From Enterococcus lacertideformus (GTDB lineage Bacteria; Bacillota; Bacilli; Lactobacillales; Enterococcaceae), in contig JADAKE010000022.1 of assembly GCA_015680865.1 (NCBI GenBank), positions 62,001 through 126,000 of the forward strand: a DNA stretch of 64,000 nt, written 5' to 3'. Positions 30,731 to 41,675 of the stretch are shown here, one piece after another. Numbering within the stretch: position 1 is the stretch's first letter; the number at the start of each line of letters is the position of its first letter. Position numbers and translations under genes: made by a program. The notes under the pieces were generated by a model. The model worked only from the letters and a program-made list of their open reading frames with translations, did not search any database and was not told the origin of the DNA.

Positions 30731-30903
30731 CTTGTTTCCTCTTTTCATCATTAAGAAGTGACAAATAAATATACTTTTTGTCAGTCCGCTTCTTTTTTTC
30801 ATTTAAGAAAATTGTATAAAAATCTACAAGATTAGACAAGTTTCAAGAAAAATTTCACATTTTTTACATCTGTTACAAATCATGTATCTGTTCCCCATAT
30901 GCA

Positions 30904-32350
30904 TCATTTTATTCCATTACTTTCGCGATATTCTTTTGGTGATTTACCAACGATTTTTTTGAATAATTTAGAAAAATAAGTGGTATTATTATAACCGATC
31001 TCACTTGAAATCTCATTGATATTTTGGCCGCTATGCAATAATAACCACTTGACTTGCTCCATTCTTAAATGATTCAAATAAACAGAGAAGCTTTTTTTCG
31101 TTTCTTTTTTAAATAATTGTCCTAAGTACATGACATTTAAGTGTAAGCTTTCAGAAACTTCTTTTAGTGTCAATGGTTCGTTATAGTGCTCATGCAAAAT
31201 AGTTATCACTCGTTCAACGTTCTCACTATACCTGACTTGCTTTTGTTGAGCTTTGATCATAGATAAAAGTAATTGGTGTAATTCTTGGACCGTTTTTGCT
31301 TGATTAATACTTTGGATTCCTTTTAAGTATTCATCGTCTTCTAAATGGACCGATTCTCGATGAATATCCATGAATAATAAAAAACTAAAATGACGAATAT
31401 CTTCTGGTGTCATTACAGCTGTTTGGAACTGGTCAAAAATTTGAGTGATCATTTGTTGGGCAATCTCCAATTGGCCGCTTTTCAATGCACGATTGAAAGA
31501 AGAAAAATCAATGGCTTGCCCTTTGGCGGCTTCTTGCTCTGCAAAAAAGATTTGCTGGTCATTTTCGCCATAAAATTGATGCAATTGTAAATTGTCTTTG
31601 GCATGTTTGGTAGCTTTCAGGAATTTTATATAAATCAACTGTCTCATCACCGATACTGATTAACCATTCACGCTCTCCACTAACTTCTTGTACATACCTA
31701 CAGAATCTTGAAACAGACTCTTCTGCTAATAGTAAGGTGAATAAATCTTTTTTTCCATAGTTTCGTTGGTAATAAAAAAATTCTTGCTGTTTTTTCAGCC
31801 ATTGGTTTACTGCTTTACCTGCCATTCGAGGAACTTGAGCAAGTAAGATTCGCCGCTGACTCTCGCCGATTTTTTCTATTAACTCTTCTTCACTGGATTC
31901 ATCTAATTCTTCATTGAGCCATTGATTGAAAAGAACTTCTTGATAAATTTCTTGTTGGTTTTTTTGTTCATTTTTATGGTCTAAATGCTGTTTTACTTTT
32001 TCCAAACTTTCCACCAATTCGACCTTATTCACTGGCTTCATTAAATAATTAACAGCTCCCAGCTGCATACCGCTTTTTAAATAATCAAACTCCTGATAAC
32101 CAGAAAGAATCATAAATTCAAATGTATGATGTTCTCTTTGCGCTGCTTCAATAAATTCTAAACCATTCATTTCAGGCATCGTCACATCCGTTATAACTAA
32201 ATCGATTTTTTGAGCTTCTAATATAGAAAGTCCTTGCATCGCATTCTCAGCTGTCGCAACAACTTGAAAACCTAGGCTTGTCCAATCAATAATTTTTTGT
32301 AGACCGGTAAAAATCATATATTCATCATCTACTAACAACACTCGATACAT
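30904..32350 (-). pseudogene. YesN/AraC-type response regulator, frameshifted
   Basis: The first frame (32350-31559) holds a receiver domain: MYRVLLVDDEYMIF with the acidic pair, the phospho-aspartate in DLVITDVTMPEMNG and the lysine in YLMKPVNK. The second frame (to 30904) carries the linker and a C-terminal AraC HTH pair (LTLKEVSESLHLNVMYLGQLFKKET and INEISSEIGYNNTTYFSKLFKKIVGKSPKEYR). They join near the T-run 31624-31627, where one base too many breaks the frame (VDLYK / FLKATKHAK). Partner of the adjacent histidine kinase; presumably controlled the neighbouring carbohydrate ABC transporter. A single homopolymer slip could be a sequencing error. Confidence 0.83.
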
Positions 32351-33826
32351 CGCTTTGCTCCTTTTCTTTAAATGTAATGGTGATCGTTAACCCTCCTTCT
32401 TTATTGCCGCTTAACTTCATTTGATAGCTACTGCCAAAGCTCGCACGCAATCGCTCATTCACATTTTGGAGACCGATGGATTGAAATAATTCTACTTTAG
32501 GTTGTGCCAATCTTAATTCAATTTCTTCTATCCGTTCAGGTGTCATTCCTCTACCATTATCTTTAATGGTGATCATTACTCGTTGCCCTTCACGAAAAAC
32601 TTTAATACTTAGCGCATTATCAATCCGTGTAAAATCAATTCCATGTTTAAAATAATTTTCAATCAATGGTTGAATGACAAACTTAGGAACTTCGATTTTT
32701 TCTAGCGTTGGCTCTATAGAAAAATGATAAGCGATACGATTTGGATAGCGCATTTGATATAAGTACACATATTTTTCACAAAAATCCAATTCTTCCTTTA
32801 AACTAATTGTTTTTTCTTGATTAGTATTGTTCCGTAACAATGCAGAAAAAGCATAGACAACATCTGCTAACTCTTCACTACCTTCACTCAAAGCGTACAT
32901 ACGAATATATTCCAATGTGTTATATAAAAAATGGGGATTGATTTGCGCTTGTAGTGCACGCATATGGGCATCTTGTTGTTTGATTTCTAACTTGTAGATG
33001 TCTTCCACAAACTGATTGATGCTATCTAACATTTCATTGATTCCAATCGAAAGATCTTTCAATTCATACTCTGTCTTTGTCGTATCAATCCGTGTATCTA
33101 AGTTTCCTCTTGCAGTTTCATCCATTGCACTCATCACAATAGCTAACTGTTGTGAGTAGCGCTTAAAGGTTTTGTATAAAAGTAATAGTAAAGTAACATC
33201 TACTAAAAAAACACCCAAAATCAAAGGAGTCAACTCTTTTACGACTGCTCTTTGAACCCTTTTTCGATCTAAAGTAGTTAAAATACGGTAATCATCGGGT
33301 AATCTCTTGTATTGGACATAATTACTTTTTTCAAGTATTTTTAGTGGTAATGTTGAACTTTCCAGAAGGCTAGACGTAATGACTTCTTCTTGTAACGCTA
33401 AATTTTTTTCTCCCATACCTTGATCATGGAAAGTGTATAATCGATTGGAGGTACCAGAAATCATATATAAGGATAACCCATTGAATGTATTTTGATTTTC
33501 TAATGTGGCATCTAGTTCTCCTTTTTCAAAGCCGACGAATATGCTACCAACCTCGCTTCCTCCTTGTGTGATTGACATTTTGATATAAAACGCATCTTTT
33601 AACTTAGGAGTGCCACTTTTAACAATTCCTCCTTTATTTTCCCGAGACGATTCAACATACTCAGGTAACCGGCTGAATACAACATACACCGTACTAACTT
33701 CTTCATAATTGACATAAATATCTCGCATTTGATAGGGAAAAGACAAAAAATCATCACTAAAGCATATTTTCGCAAAAGTCGATTCAATAATGTTCCTTGC
33801 GAAAAGAGGATACGCCATCTACTCAT
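32325..33826 (-). pseudogene. YesM-type sensor histidine kinase, N-terminus deleted
   Basis: The C-terminal part is a complete YesM-like kinase: a TM helix (LILGVFLVDVTLLLLLY), HAMP, the phospho-histidine in ALQAQINPHFLYNTLEYIRM, and the ATPase N-box/G-box (IQPLIENYFKHGI, DNGRGM, GLQNVNERL). At the 5' end, a short frame from 33826 (MSRWRILFSQGTLLNRLLRKYALVM) looks like the true start running into TM1, but after about 30 residues the sensor part continues in the other frame (DDFLSFPYQMRDIYVNYEEV). The first TM helix and the membrane-proximal part of the sensor (probably 60-90 residues) appear deleted. The stop overlaps the start of the response regulator. Confidence 0.65.
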
Positions 33827-34433
33827 AACTTTCTAGCTTTAAATCCAATTTTTCTCGCCATGGCTTGGTGATCAAGCCATTCCAAACGGTCAGTAATCCT
33901 ATGACACCAAAAAGAATCAATCCTTTATAATTCCAAGTTATCCAAAAAATGATTACTCCACCGATTAATAATTTCAAGAAGGTAGAAAAGCTTGAAAGAA
34001 CAGAAATAAAACTCAACTTAAGTAAATTAGGAACTGATATAGCATATTCACTATCTAAAATTAAGCTATATTGATACATCGCATAAACATAAAGTAAATT
34101 AAACATAAGAATAAAATCTGTAATCAAAAAAAAGATGCCTTTAATTTGAACCGATAGATAAAGGTTATAACCTAGTAAAAATATCCCCGCTAAGCATAGG
34201 CCAAATAAAAGATTTCCTCTAATAAACGACTGTTTAAACGTTTCCAATCCACGCTTGAAAGTGATCTCTTTATATTCAAAATTATACAGATAAAATAATT
34301 CATTGACTGTTTTATATGCTGGCCCGATCCCTAATATGATTACTCCCATAAACGTATAAATCCAAAAATAAAAGGTTAACTTCATCACTACCCAAACTCT
34401 TATAAACAATGTTTCTAGCGCTTTACCTAACAT
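33819..34433 (-). CDS. YesL-like DUF624 membrane protein
   Basis: The 204-residue product has five or six TM helices and the DUF624 pattern (ILGIGPAYKTVNELF near residue 35, LLYVYAMYQYSLILD centrally). ATG 34433 follows TTGGAGGGAATAGT, so the longer frame to 34484 is not used. Such proteins sit beside YesMN two-component systems and LplABC-type sugar transporters; their role is unclear. Intact. It overlaps the kinase start by 8 bp. Confidence 0.75.
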   Translation of the reverse strand: MLGKALETLFIRVWVVMKLTFYFWIYTFMGVIILGIGPAYKTVNELFYLYNFEYKEITFKRGLETFKQSFIRGNLLFGLCLAGIFLLGYNLYLSVQIKGIFFLITDFILMFNLLYVYAMYQYSLILDSEYAISVPNLLKLSFISVLSSFSTFLKLLIGGVIIFWITWNYKGLILFGVIGLLTVWNGLITKPWREKLDLKLESYE

Positions 34434-34477
34434 ACTATTCCCTCCAAATAACTTATGCTTCTTATCATTATACAAGA

Positions 34478-34558
34478 GTAACAAAAAAGTAAAAAATACT
34501 TTTACTTTTTTGTTATTCTTTCTCTACTTTAAACTGCTTATTCGAACAAATAAGCAGA
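34478..34558. terminator. Two hairpins between the binding-protein and yesL genes
   Basis: One stem pairs GTAACAAAAAAGTAAAA (34478-34494) with its complement at 34500-34515; a second pairs CTGCTTATT (34533-34541) with AATAAGCAG (34548-34556). They probably end or attenuate transcription after the solute-binding protein gene, so that the regulatory genes are expressed less than the transporter. Confidence 0.6.
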
Positions 34559-34641
34559 ACTACCCAAAAATTCGACATGCAAATTTCGGAAAAAGTTCTG
34601 CTTAGCTTCAGAAGCTTAGTATTTTTAACTAGCTTCTGGAA

Positions 34642-36095
34642 TTATTTACTTTCTTTTCGAAATGCATCGTATTGTTTTTGCATTTCTGTTAATACTTTGT
34701 CATAACCTGCTTTATTCAAAGCTTCTTTTAATTTCGGTAATGTTTGATCAGGATCAACAGTTCCTGTATTCAATCCATCTAAATATTGATTCATTACATT
34801 TGAAATATTACTTAGTTCGGTTTTGACAGTATCTGTGTTGAAACTAAATCCTAAGATTGGGGAAGTTGTTGCTTCTTCAATTGATTGATCTCTTTTAGCA
34901 ATCATTTCATCAGTAATTGTATCTTGTGTATATAAAATTTGATTGTTCCCTGTATCCATGCAGACATATGCATATTTTGTTGATAGCCGTCTAGCAACTT
35001 AATTTTGTCATTGCCATCTTTCTCCCATGCTTCGCCTTCAATTCCCCAAACCAGTCCATTCAACAATTCTGGATCACTATTTAACAATCCTAAAAATTCA
35101 ACTGATTTTTCTTTATTTTTTGAAGTATTTGAAACAACAAAATTTGCCATTTGAGCTTGGGCTGTAGATTTCAATGGAACAGTAATTGCTTTTGAAACTA
35201 ATTCTTGTTTCGCTGCATTTGTTAATATCGTATCGCCATAATCATACGGTCCTTGTGTTTCTCCACGCATCAACCATGTGTTGCCTTCTAATGGATAATC
35301 TTTGTTGCTGGTTGCCGCATCACTAGGGATCAAACCTTGCTTGTACCAGCTATGCATCGTACGTAACAATTCGATATATGTTTTATTGTCATATTGATTG
35401 ATGATTTTTGTATCATCCCCATTCAAGTCAATTGCAAATGGCAATGTATTTCCTAATGGATAGTCAAAATCACCTTGTACTTTAAACCCTTGTCCGATAG
35501 CAAAGGCTGCCGTATTTGGATCTTTTTTATGGAATTCTTGTAATACTTTTTCTGCATCTTGGTAAGATTCAATACCGTCGATTGATAAACTATATTTATC
35601 TAACAATGCTTTATTAAAGGTCAATACTTGTTGTGCAAAAACATTACCGTTTACTGGAAAGGCATATAATTTACCATTGACTAAATTCCCTTTGATATAT
35701 GCTTCATCCAAAGAATCATATGCATCTTTCGCATATTTTGGTGCTAGTTCAGTCAAATCAGCAAAGGCACCTTTTTGTGCATTCGACACATAATTATTCG
35801 CAAAAGCGAGATCATAATTTTCACCAGATGAAATGATTACGTTCATTTTTTTCTCGTAATCACCCCAACCGATACAGTTGATGTTTACTTTTACTCCGAT
35901 CTTATCTTCGATCCGTTTATTGGCAATTTCCATCAGTTGATCAAAATTCTCTGGTTTATCCCCAATCTGATACATTTGCAGTGTCGTTTCATCACTGGCT
36001 TCAGCTTTTTCTTTTGTCCCTGAACCACATGCCGCCAGTGTACCAACCATCAGTGCAGAAACACCTGTAAAGGCTAATTTCTTCCATAACTTCAT
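34642..36095 (-). pseudogene. LplA-like carbohydrate ABC transporter lipoprotein, frameshifted
   Basis: The N-terminus is a lipoprotein signal peptide ending in the lipobox LAAC (residues 20-23), followed by a large periplasmic-type binding domain (MYQIGDKPENFDQLMEIANKRI...) with a DUF3502-like C-terminal part. About 485 residues when joined. The frame breaks near 34954: SAW is followed in the other frame by TGNNQILYTQDTITDEMIAKR, and one extra A would restore it. It binds an oligosaccharide outside the cell and delivers it to the two permeases encoded upstream. Start ATG 36095 has a GGAGGAAG site. Confidence 0.85.
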
Positions 36096-36135
36096 TTTTT
36101 TCTTCCTCCTAAATAAATTTATAGTTTTTATTTTA

Positions 36136-37065
36136 TTATTCTTTTACTCCACCAATCGTTAAACCTTTAACAAAATGTTTTTGGAAAAATGGGTAACTGA
36201 TCGCAATCGGTAAAGTTGAAATCACAACGATTGCCATCCGAGCAGATTCTCCCGGAACAGAAGCAAGTCCACCAGCTAATTGACTACCTGCTCCTGAATT
36301 TTGTGTTAAATATTGGATATTGCTTTGTATTTTCATCAGCAAATATTGTAAGGGAACCAATTTGTCATCTTGGATATATCTTGGATATATAATAGAGCAT
36401 TGAACCAGTCATTCCAGTACCCTAAAGCAGCAAATAAACTGATTGTAGCAATTCCAGGAATAGCTAAAGGTAAAACGATCTGAACAAATATACGCAGTTC
36501 GCTTGCCCCGTCAATTCTGGCAGATTCGATAATTGAATCGGATACTGAACGCTTGAAGAAGGTTCGCATCACAATAATATTGAATGGGCTAACCGCCATT
36601 GGCAAAATCAAAGCCCAAATCGTATCTTTTAACTGTAAAAGATTCGTCATCACTAAATAGTTTGCAACCATACCAGGTGAAAACAGCATCGTGATCAAAC
36701 AAAAAACCGTAAAGAAACGCCTAAATGGGAAATTAGACCGTGAAATCGCATAAGCATATAAAGAAGTCGCTGTACTATTGATTAAGGTCCCTAAAACCGT
36801 GACAAGTATCGTAACAAATAAAGCTTGGAAAATCTTATCTTGCATTTGCCCAAAAAGATAAGTATAGCCAAATGTACTAAACTGCTTAGGCCAGAAACTA
36901 TAGCCATAAGTCGACAACGCAGACTCTTCTGTGAAAGAGATGGCTATAACGAATAAAAACGGTAAGATACAAGAAAGAGCAAATAAAGCAATCAAGAGGT
37001 TGGAGAAAAAATTGGTTGTTTTATTAAATGAACGAACCTGAACACGTTCGACTTTTTTTCTTCAT
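36136..37065 (-). pseudogene. LplC-like carbohydrate ABC permease, two lesions
   Basis: ATG 37065 follows AAGGAGGAG and should read MKKKKVERVQVRSFNKTT, but one base is missing in the run at 37053-37059. The body (LLIALFALSCILPFLFVIAISF...) is a binding-protein-dependent permease with the EAA-type loop SARIDGASELRIFVQIVLPLAIP. Near the end an exact 11-bp tandem duplication (36367-36388) shifts the frame after NALLYIQD; without it the protein continues DKLVPLQYLLMKIQSNI to a normal end, TIGGVKE. The total would be about 305 residues. Two independent lesions make real inactivation likely. Confidence 0.85.
36367..36388. repeat. Exact 11-bp tandem duplication in lplC-like gene
   Basis: ATCTTGGATAT occurs twice without a gap (36367-36377 and 36378-36388). 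Removing one copy restores the permease frame. Confidence 0.9.
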
Positions 37066-37077
37066 TTTTTCTCCTCC

Positions 37078-38025
37078 TTAGAACAATGCAGATTCGCTAT
37101 CAAAGCGACGTGCAATCGTATTTGTGATCATTAATAAAACAAATCCTACAATTGACTGATACAGTCCAGCTGCAGCAGTCATCCCAAAGTCACCTGTTGA
37201 AGTCAAGCCATTATAAATGTACGTATCTAACACTTGTGTTACCTCATAAAGTGCACCTGAGTTTCTCGGAATATTATAGAATAATCCAAAATCTGCGCGG
37301 AAAATATTTCCGACTGCTAAAATCGTTAAAATAGTCATCAATGGGATCAATTGTGGGATCGTTACATGTTTGATTTGTTGCCATTTACTTGCACCATCTA
37401 CCATCGCTGCTTCATAGTAAGTTGGGTCAATCCCCATAACAGAAGCAAAGTAAATGATACTATTGTAGCCGATACCTTTCCATGTTCCGATAAAGACTAA
37501 AATAAATGGCCAATATTTAGGTTCGTTGTACCAATTGATGGCTTCCCCACCATGGCCTGTGATCCACTGATTGAAGATCCCTTTATCCGGACTTAAGAAA
37601 GCGTAAACAAAATAACTGATGATTACCCACGATAGCAAATAAGGGAGTAACGACATTGTTTGATAAACTTTTACTAGACGTTTATTTCTCAATTCGCTCA
37701 TAATGATAGCAAAAACAACGGAAATCAATAAGTTCAAAAGAATAAACGTGACATTATATAAAATAGTGTTTTTAGTGATTAAGAAAGCTTGATCTGAACT
37801 AAATAAGAATTTGAAATTTTCCCAACCGACCCAAGGACTTTCTCTTAAACTAGCTAAAAATCCGTCAGCGGAAATATGGAAGTTTTTAAACGCTACTACG
37901 TTTGCTAGTACCGGGATATAAAAGAAAAAAAGCATCCAAAGCATACCAGGAACAGCCATTAATACTAATGCTTTATATCGCCATAGATTAGCAAAAAAAT
38001 GGTTTAACCCCTTTCTTTTCTTCAT
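37078..38025 (-). CDS. lplB: LplB-like carbohydrate ABC transporter permease
   Basis: The 315-residue protein has six TM helices and the EAA loop YEAAMVDGASKWQQIKHVTIP, typical of LplB/YtcP-family permeases of the CUT1 group. It is the first gene of the operon lplB-lplC-lplA followed by yesL, yesM and yesN. No ATPase gene is present, as usual for systems sharing MsmX. Intact, whereas both its partner genes are broken, so the transporter as a whole is probably dead. An AAAGGAG site precedes ATG 38025. Confidence 0.88.
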   Translation of the reverse strand: MKKRKGLNHFFANLWRYKALVLMAVPGMLWMLFFFYIPVLANVVAFKNFHISADGFLASLRESPWVGWENFKFLFSSDQAFLITKNTILYNVTFILLNLLISVVFAIIMSELRNKRLVKVYQTMSLLPYLLSWVIISYFVYAFLSPDKGIFNQWITGHGGEAINWYNEPKYWPFILVFIGTWKGIGYNSIIYFASVMGIDPTYYEAAMVDGASKWQQIKHVTIPQLIPLMTILTILAVGNIFRADFGLFYNIPRNSGALYEVTQVLDTYIYNGLTSTGDFGMTAAAGLYQSIVGFVLLMITNTIARRFDSESALF

Positions 38026-38057
38026 TGTAAAACTCCTTTCGTGTCTTTCACAATGAA

Positions 38058-38072
38058 ATTATAGCGCTTACA
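38058..38072. promoter_or_regulatory. lplB -10 box overlapped by a cre-like site
   Basis: On the minus strand TGTAAGCGCTATAA matches the CcpA consensus at 13 of 14 positions, and its end overlaps a TATAAT (plus-strand complement 38058-38063) placed about 35 bp before the lplB start. CcpA binding here would block the promoter, giving catabolite repression of the sugar transporter. Confidence 0.65.
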
Positions 38073-38210
38073 AGTGAGAGAATAAATAAACAAACTATAG
38101 ATAAAATGAAACAAATTATAGATAACAGTCGATCTGCAAAAATAAGCCCAAAGAATCAAAAACAGGAAAACTTGTTTTTTGATTTTTTAAGCTTGATGAT
38201 TGTTTTTTAT

Positions 38211-38930
38211 TTACTTTCCTCTTAATTGTTCTACTTCTGCTCCAGTCATTTCGCGGTATTGTCCAACAGCTAGCATCTCAGGAAGAGAAAAATTACCCAT
38301 TCGAATTCTTTTAAGATAACTAACTTCTTTACCTACAGCTTTTACCATACGCTTCACCTGATGAAATTTCCCTTCATGAAGAATCAATCGAATAGCAGAA
38401 GTCTGGTTGATCGTATCAACAGAATCAATCAATAATTGCGCAGGGCGTGTTTCTTCACCACCATCAATGACAAGGCCTTGGCTGAATGCTCGCACATCTT
38501 CTTTCGTCATGACTCCTTTGACTTTGGCAAAATATTCTTTTTCCACATGTTTTTTGGGAGAGAGCAGTTGATGAGCCAATACGCCATCGTTTGTTAAAAC
38601 TAATAATCCTTCGGTATCCTTGTCTAGCCGTCCAACAGGAAAAAGATCTTCTCGATAAGAAGCATCATCTAAGAGATCTAGCACAGTCTGGTCATGATTA
38701 TCTTGTGTAGCTGAGATAACGCCGACAGGTTTATTGAGGATATAATAAAAATCTTTTTGATAGATCAAATGTTCGCCTTTATATGTTACGGTATATGTCC
38801 ATTCATTTACTTGAAACTTATCACTTTTGATTTCTGTCTCATTCACTTGGATATGACCTTTTTTAATCAGTCCTTTGACCTCCTTGCGACTCCCTAAACC
38901 GACAGCTGCTAGAAATTTATCTAATCGCAT
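38211..38930 (-). CDS. rsuA: 16S rRNA pseudouridine synthase (RsuA family)
   Basis: The 239-residue protein begins with an S4 RNA-binding domain (MRLDKFLAAVGLGSRKEVKGLIKKGHIQVN) and has the catalytic aspartate in FPVGRLDKDTEGLLVLTNDG. The C-terminal LHEGKFHQVKRMVKAVG is also typical. It makes pseudouridine in 16S rRNA. Intact, and downstream of the flippase gene on the same strand. Confidence 0.92.
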   Translation of the reverse strand: MRLDKFLAAVGLGSRKEVKGLIKKGHIQVNETEIKSDKFQVNEWTYTVTYKGEHLIYQKDFYYILNKPVGVISATQDNHDQTVLDLLDDASYREDLFPVGRLDKDTEGLLVLTNDGVLAHQLLSPKKHVEKEYFAKVKGVMTKEDVRAFSQGLVIDGGEETRPAQLLIDSVDTINQTSAIRLILHEGKFHQVKRMVKAVGKEVSYLKRIRMGNFSLPEMLAVGQYREMTGAEVEQLRGK

Positions 38931-38950
38931 CTTAACACTCCTTTTTTATT

Positions 38951-38999
38951 GAAAAAAGAAGTTAAGTTATAATGGCGTGCATTACTCCTAACTTCTTTT
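38951..38999 (-). terminator. Terminator after the flippase gene
   Basis: On the minus strand AAGAAGTTAGGAGT pairs with ACTTAACTTCTT and a T-run follows. It separates the flippase gene from rsuA. Confidence 0.6.
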
Positions 39000-39018
39000 G
39001 ACTTCTTTTGACTTTTTC

Positions 39019-40563
39019 TTACTTGATCCTTAGTCGATGGCGTAATCGTATCATACTTTCTCCTAAAAGTCGCTCAGCTAATCGTATTTTCAATGCTAAG
39101 TAGGCGTAAACTGTCCCACCTACACCGGCAACCATTAGGATCAAGAGTGTCCTGCGCCAGACAAAAATCGGCTTGAACCGTGCAACTTCATGTATTTTTT
39201 TCAAAATCAACGTACAAGAAACAGCAAATCCAATCAATGTCGCAAATAGTGGACCATAGACTTCAAATAAGCGAATAGCTGGATATTGCAAAATCAACTT
39301 CACAGCAAATCCGATGACCAAATAACGAATAGCCGCAACATTTTCAAACATTCCTTGAAGCATGTTGGAAACTAGCATATATAATCCCAAGAAAAGACCA
39401 ACAAAACTGGCTTGGATCAAAACATGACTCCCTAATTTATCCGGCGCATAAAACAAAGTATTCAAGGGGTAAGCTAACAACATCACACCAAAGGTCGCCG
39501 GTAACATGAAGAAAGAAAAAAGCTGTAAGTTTCCGCTCGTTAATTTTGCCAAACCACGATGATCTTTTATCGTCACGGCTTCTGTAATCAAAGGCAATCC
39601 AGTGGCTGCAATCGATGTAGCCAACGCAATCACGACCATTGTCAATTTGTCTGGGTTCGCACTGAAAATCGAAAATAGATCCAATAATTGTCCTTTTGAA
39701 TATTCAGTGGTAGCTGACATTATCCTAATAAAGGTAAATTGATCAACAAGTTTAAATATCGTCACACCTGAACCAACAATGATAAAGGGGATCGCTTCTT
39801 TGATCTTATCCAGTAGTAATTCTTTTGTGGCCACATTTACTTTATTATGACTATATTGCACACGTGCCGCAGCGTAGGTTTGCTGTTTTTTCAAAAAGTA
39901 TAAAAGGAGCAAAATGCTAGCTAGCATGCCGATAAAGGCTGCAAAAGTAGACTGTGTAACCGCTGTAACATAATCTCCCTTCATTACTTTCATAATGATA
40001 AAGGTTGCCAAAAGCATGTAAAAAATTCGAGCCACTTGCTCAACGATTTGAGAAAGTGCATAAGGCATCATCTCTTGGTTTCCTTGAAAATATCCACGGA
40101 TCACGCTCATACAAGGAAACACAAGCACAGCGATGCTCAGGGAACGCATGGTCGGAATCAGTTCTTCTCCGCCACCAGAAGCATGCGCCAACCAAGGAGA
40201 AGCCGCATACATAAATAAAGAGAACAAAATCCCTAATACACCCATCATTTGTAACGCACGGATAAACAAACGACGAGAGGTCCCATACTCATTTAATGAA
40301 TTATAGCGTGCCGTCTGCTTGGCGATGGCTGCTGGAATCCCGTCTGTCGAAATCAGTAAGAATAAAGCATAAATATTGTAGCCCATATTGAATAATCCAT
40401 TCGCAGCTTTGGCATTTTCTCCCATCCAGGCATACCAAGGAATAATATAAATCGCACCAAGTAAACGTGAGATGATATTACTGGCCGTCATCCAGGCAGA
40501 ACCTCTGGCCATCTTTTCTTGAGGTGTTAAATTTTCTATTGCTGGTTTTCGTTGATTAGTCAT
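39019..40563 (-). CDS. Polysaccharide/lipid II-type flippase (MOP superfamily, YtgP-like)
   Basis: The 514-residue product has about 14 TM helices and the MurJ/SpoVB-like segments MARGSAWMTASNIISRLLGAIYIIPWYAWMG at the N-terminus, FIRALQMMGVLGILFSLFMY, and SVIRGYFQGNQEMMPYALSQIVEQVARI. Such proteins move lipid-linked cell-wall precursors across the membrane. ATG 40563 is preferred; a TTG at 40587 is an alternative. Intact. Confidence 0.85.
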   Translation of the reverse strand: MTNQRKPAIENLTPQEKMARGSAWMTASNIISRLLGAIYIIPWYAWMGENAKAANGLFNMGYNIYALFLLISTDGIPAAIAKQTARYNSLNEYGTSRRLFIRALQMMGVLGILFSLFMYAASPWLAHASGGGEELIPTMRSLSIAVLVFPCMSVIRGYFQGNQEMMPYALSQIVEQVARIFYMLLATFIIMKVMKGDYVTAVTQSTFAAFIGMLASILLLLYFLKKQQTYAAARVQYSHNKVNVATKELLLDKIKEAIPFIIVGSGVTIFKLVDQFTFIRIMSATTEYSKGQLLDLFSIFSANPDKLTMVVIALATSIAATGLPLITEAVTIKDHRGLAKLTSGNLQLFSFFMLPATFGVMLLAYPLNTLFYAPDKLGSHVLIQASFVGLFLGLYMLVSNMLQGMFENVAAIRYLVIGFAVKLILQYPAIRLFEVYGPLFATLIGFAVSCTLILKKIHEVARFKPIFVWRRTLLILMVAGVGGTVYAYLALKIRLAERLLGESMIRLRHRLRIK

Positions 40564-40864
40564 CGAGCAGATTCCAACTTTCTTCAAAACATTACTAACA
40601 TTTTAATAGTAAAAAGAGCAACTAGCAATCTTTTTCGAATGATTTTCAATGAACATTATTTTATTCATTAGTTTTATTTTAAACTGATTCTTTTTTACCG
40701 TTCGTTAAAATTCGTTTCTAGAGAACGCAAATCGTTCTTTAAATTAGTTTTGGAATCTTTCCTTAGAATCCCTACTTTTTCTTTTATCTGGGTAAGAGTT
40801 AATTTTTTATCTGCTTGACCAATCAACTCCGAACTTTCTGGTTTTTTTCCTTTTTACAGTTAAG

Positions 40865-41031
40865 TGTGAGACAAAAGTAAAGAACACTTTTGTTTCATAC
40901 TCTAAATATGTATAAACGGCGGGAGCAGAAGCAACCCCTTCGAAAAATAAGCTGAAATTCACACAAATTTAAAAAGCAATTTTTGTGAATTTCAGCTTAT
41001 TTCTCGGCGTTAAACACTTCTATCCCAGCCT
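40865..41031. repeat. Dispersed intergenic repeat, family A, long form
   Basis: The element starts with GTGAGACAAAAGT facing ACTTTTGTTTCA, continues with CGGCGGGAGCAGAAGCAA and CCTTCG, and ends TCCCAGCCTC. The same modules occur in a short form at 54476-54578. This copy has in addition a long hairpin, about 29 bp per arm with two mismatches, centred near 40974 (40941-41006). It lies between the flippase gene and a broken hypothetical gene. Confidence 0.75.
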
Positions 41032-41057
41032 CTTTTATCTGAATGTTTATATTCTCT

Positions 41058-41675
41058 TCATAATTCTGGGTTCATTTTCCATGGTGCTTCACATTTTTCT
41101 CCTTTATTGAAAAAAATGATCTTGCCTTCTAAAGAATACCGATTACGGTAAATATACCTAAGTTCTCTATTCATTATACTTCTGTTATAAAAATCATTTT
41201 TATGGACAACTGCTTCCATATTTATACCATCTAAAATAAAAAAAATTTTCACTTCCGGAATGGATTTCGCTATCTCAATTCCTATTTTACAGCCTATTTT
41301 TGCATGTAAGACTGGAATAATAATATCACCGTTTTTTTCAAATATATATTTTTCTTTAAGTTTTAGTATATTCACATTTTTATAAATGTTCTCCAGTTGA
41401 TTTTTTTCATTTTCACGAGAATGCTGAAAGTAACTTTTCCATAAAGGAGAGGCTTGATTGGATTTCTTAAGATAGCTAAGCAAATTTTGGGCTAAATTTT
41501 TCCAAGATACGATAGTTGATATATTTTTTGCTTCATTATAAAATTACACGTTTAATCTCATTGTTATAATGATCGATATAATTTTCTGAACTTAAAGCTA
41601 CAGCTGAATATTTTTGATAAATTGATCTCTTACTGAGTTTAAACTATAAACTAAAATAGCCTGCTCGTCCTTCAT
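41058..41675 (-). pseudogene. Unrecognised protein gene, multiply frameshifted
   Basis: Not recognised. From ATG 41675 (GGAGAAATAAGCA upstream) the pieces read MKDEQAILVYSLNSVRDQFIK, then in other frames YSAVALSSENYIDHYNNEIKR and NEAKNISTIVSWKNLAQNLL, leading into a 141-residue open frame ending KCEAPWKMNPEL. Together about 205 residues, soluble, mixed charge, with an alpha-helical first half and a beta-rich second half. No motif suggests a function. It lies between the flippase gene and murE. Confidence 0.5.

Noticed and set aside
39019..40218. Several plus-strand frames inside the flippase gene
   Set aside because: They are antisense shadows of a complete, recognisable gene.
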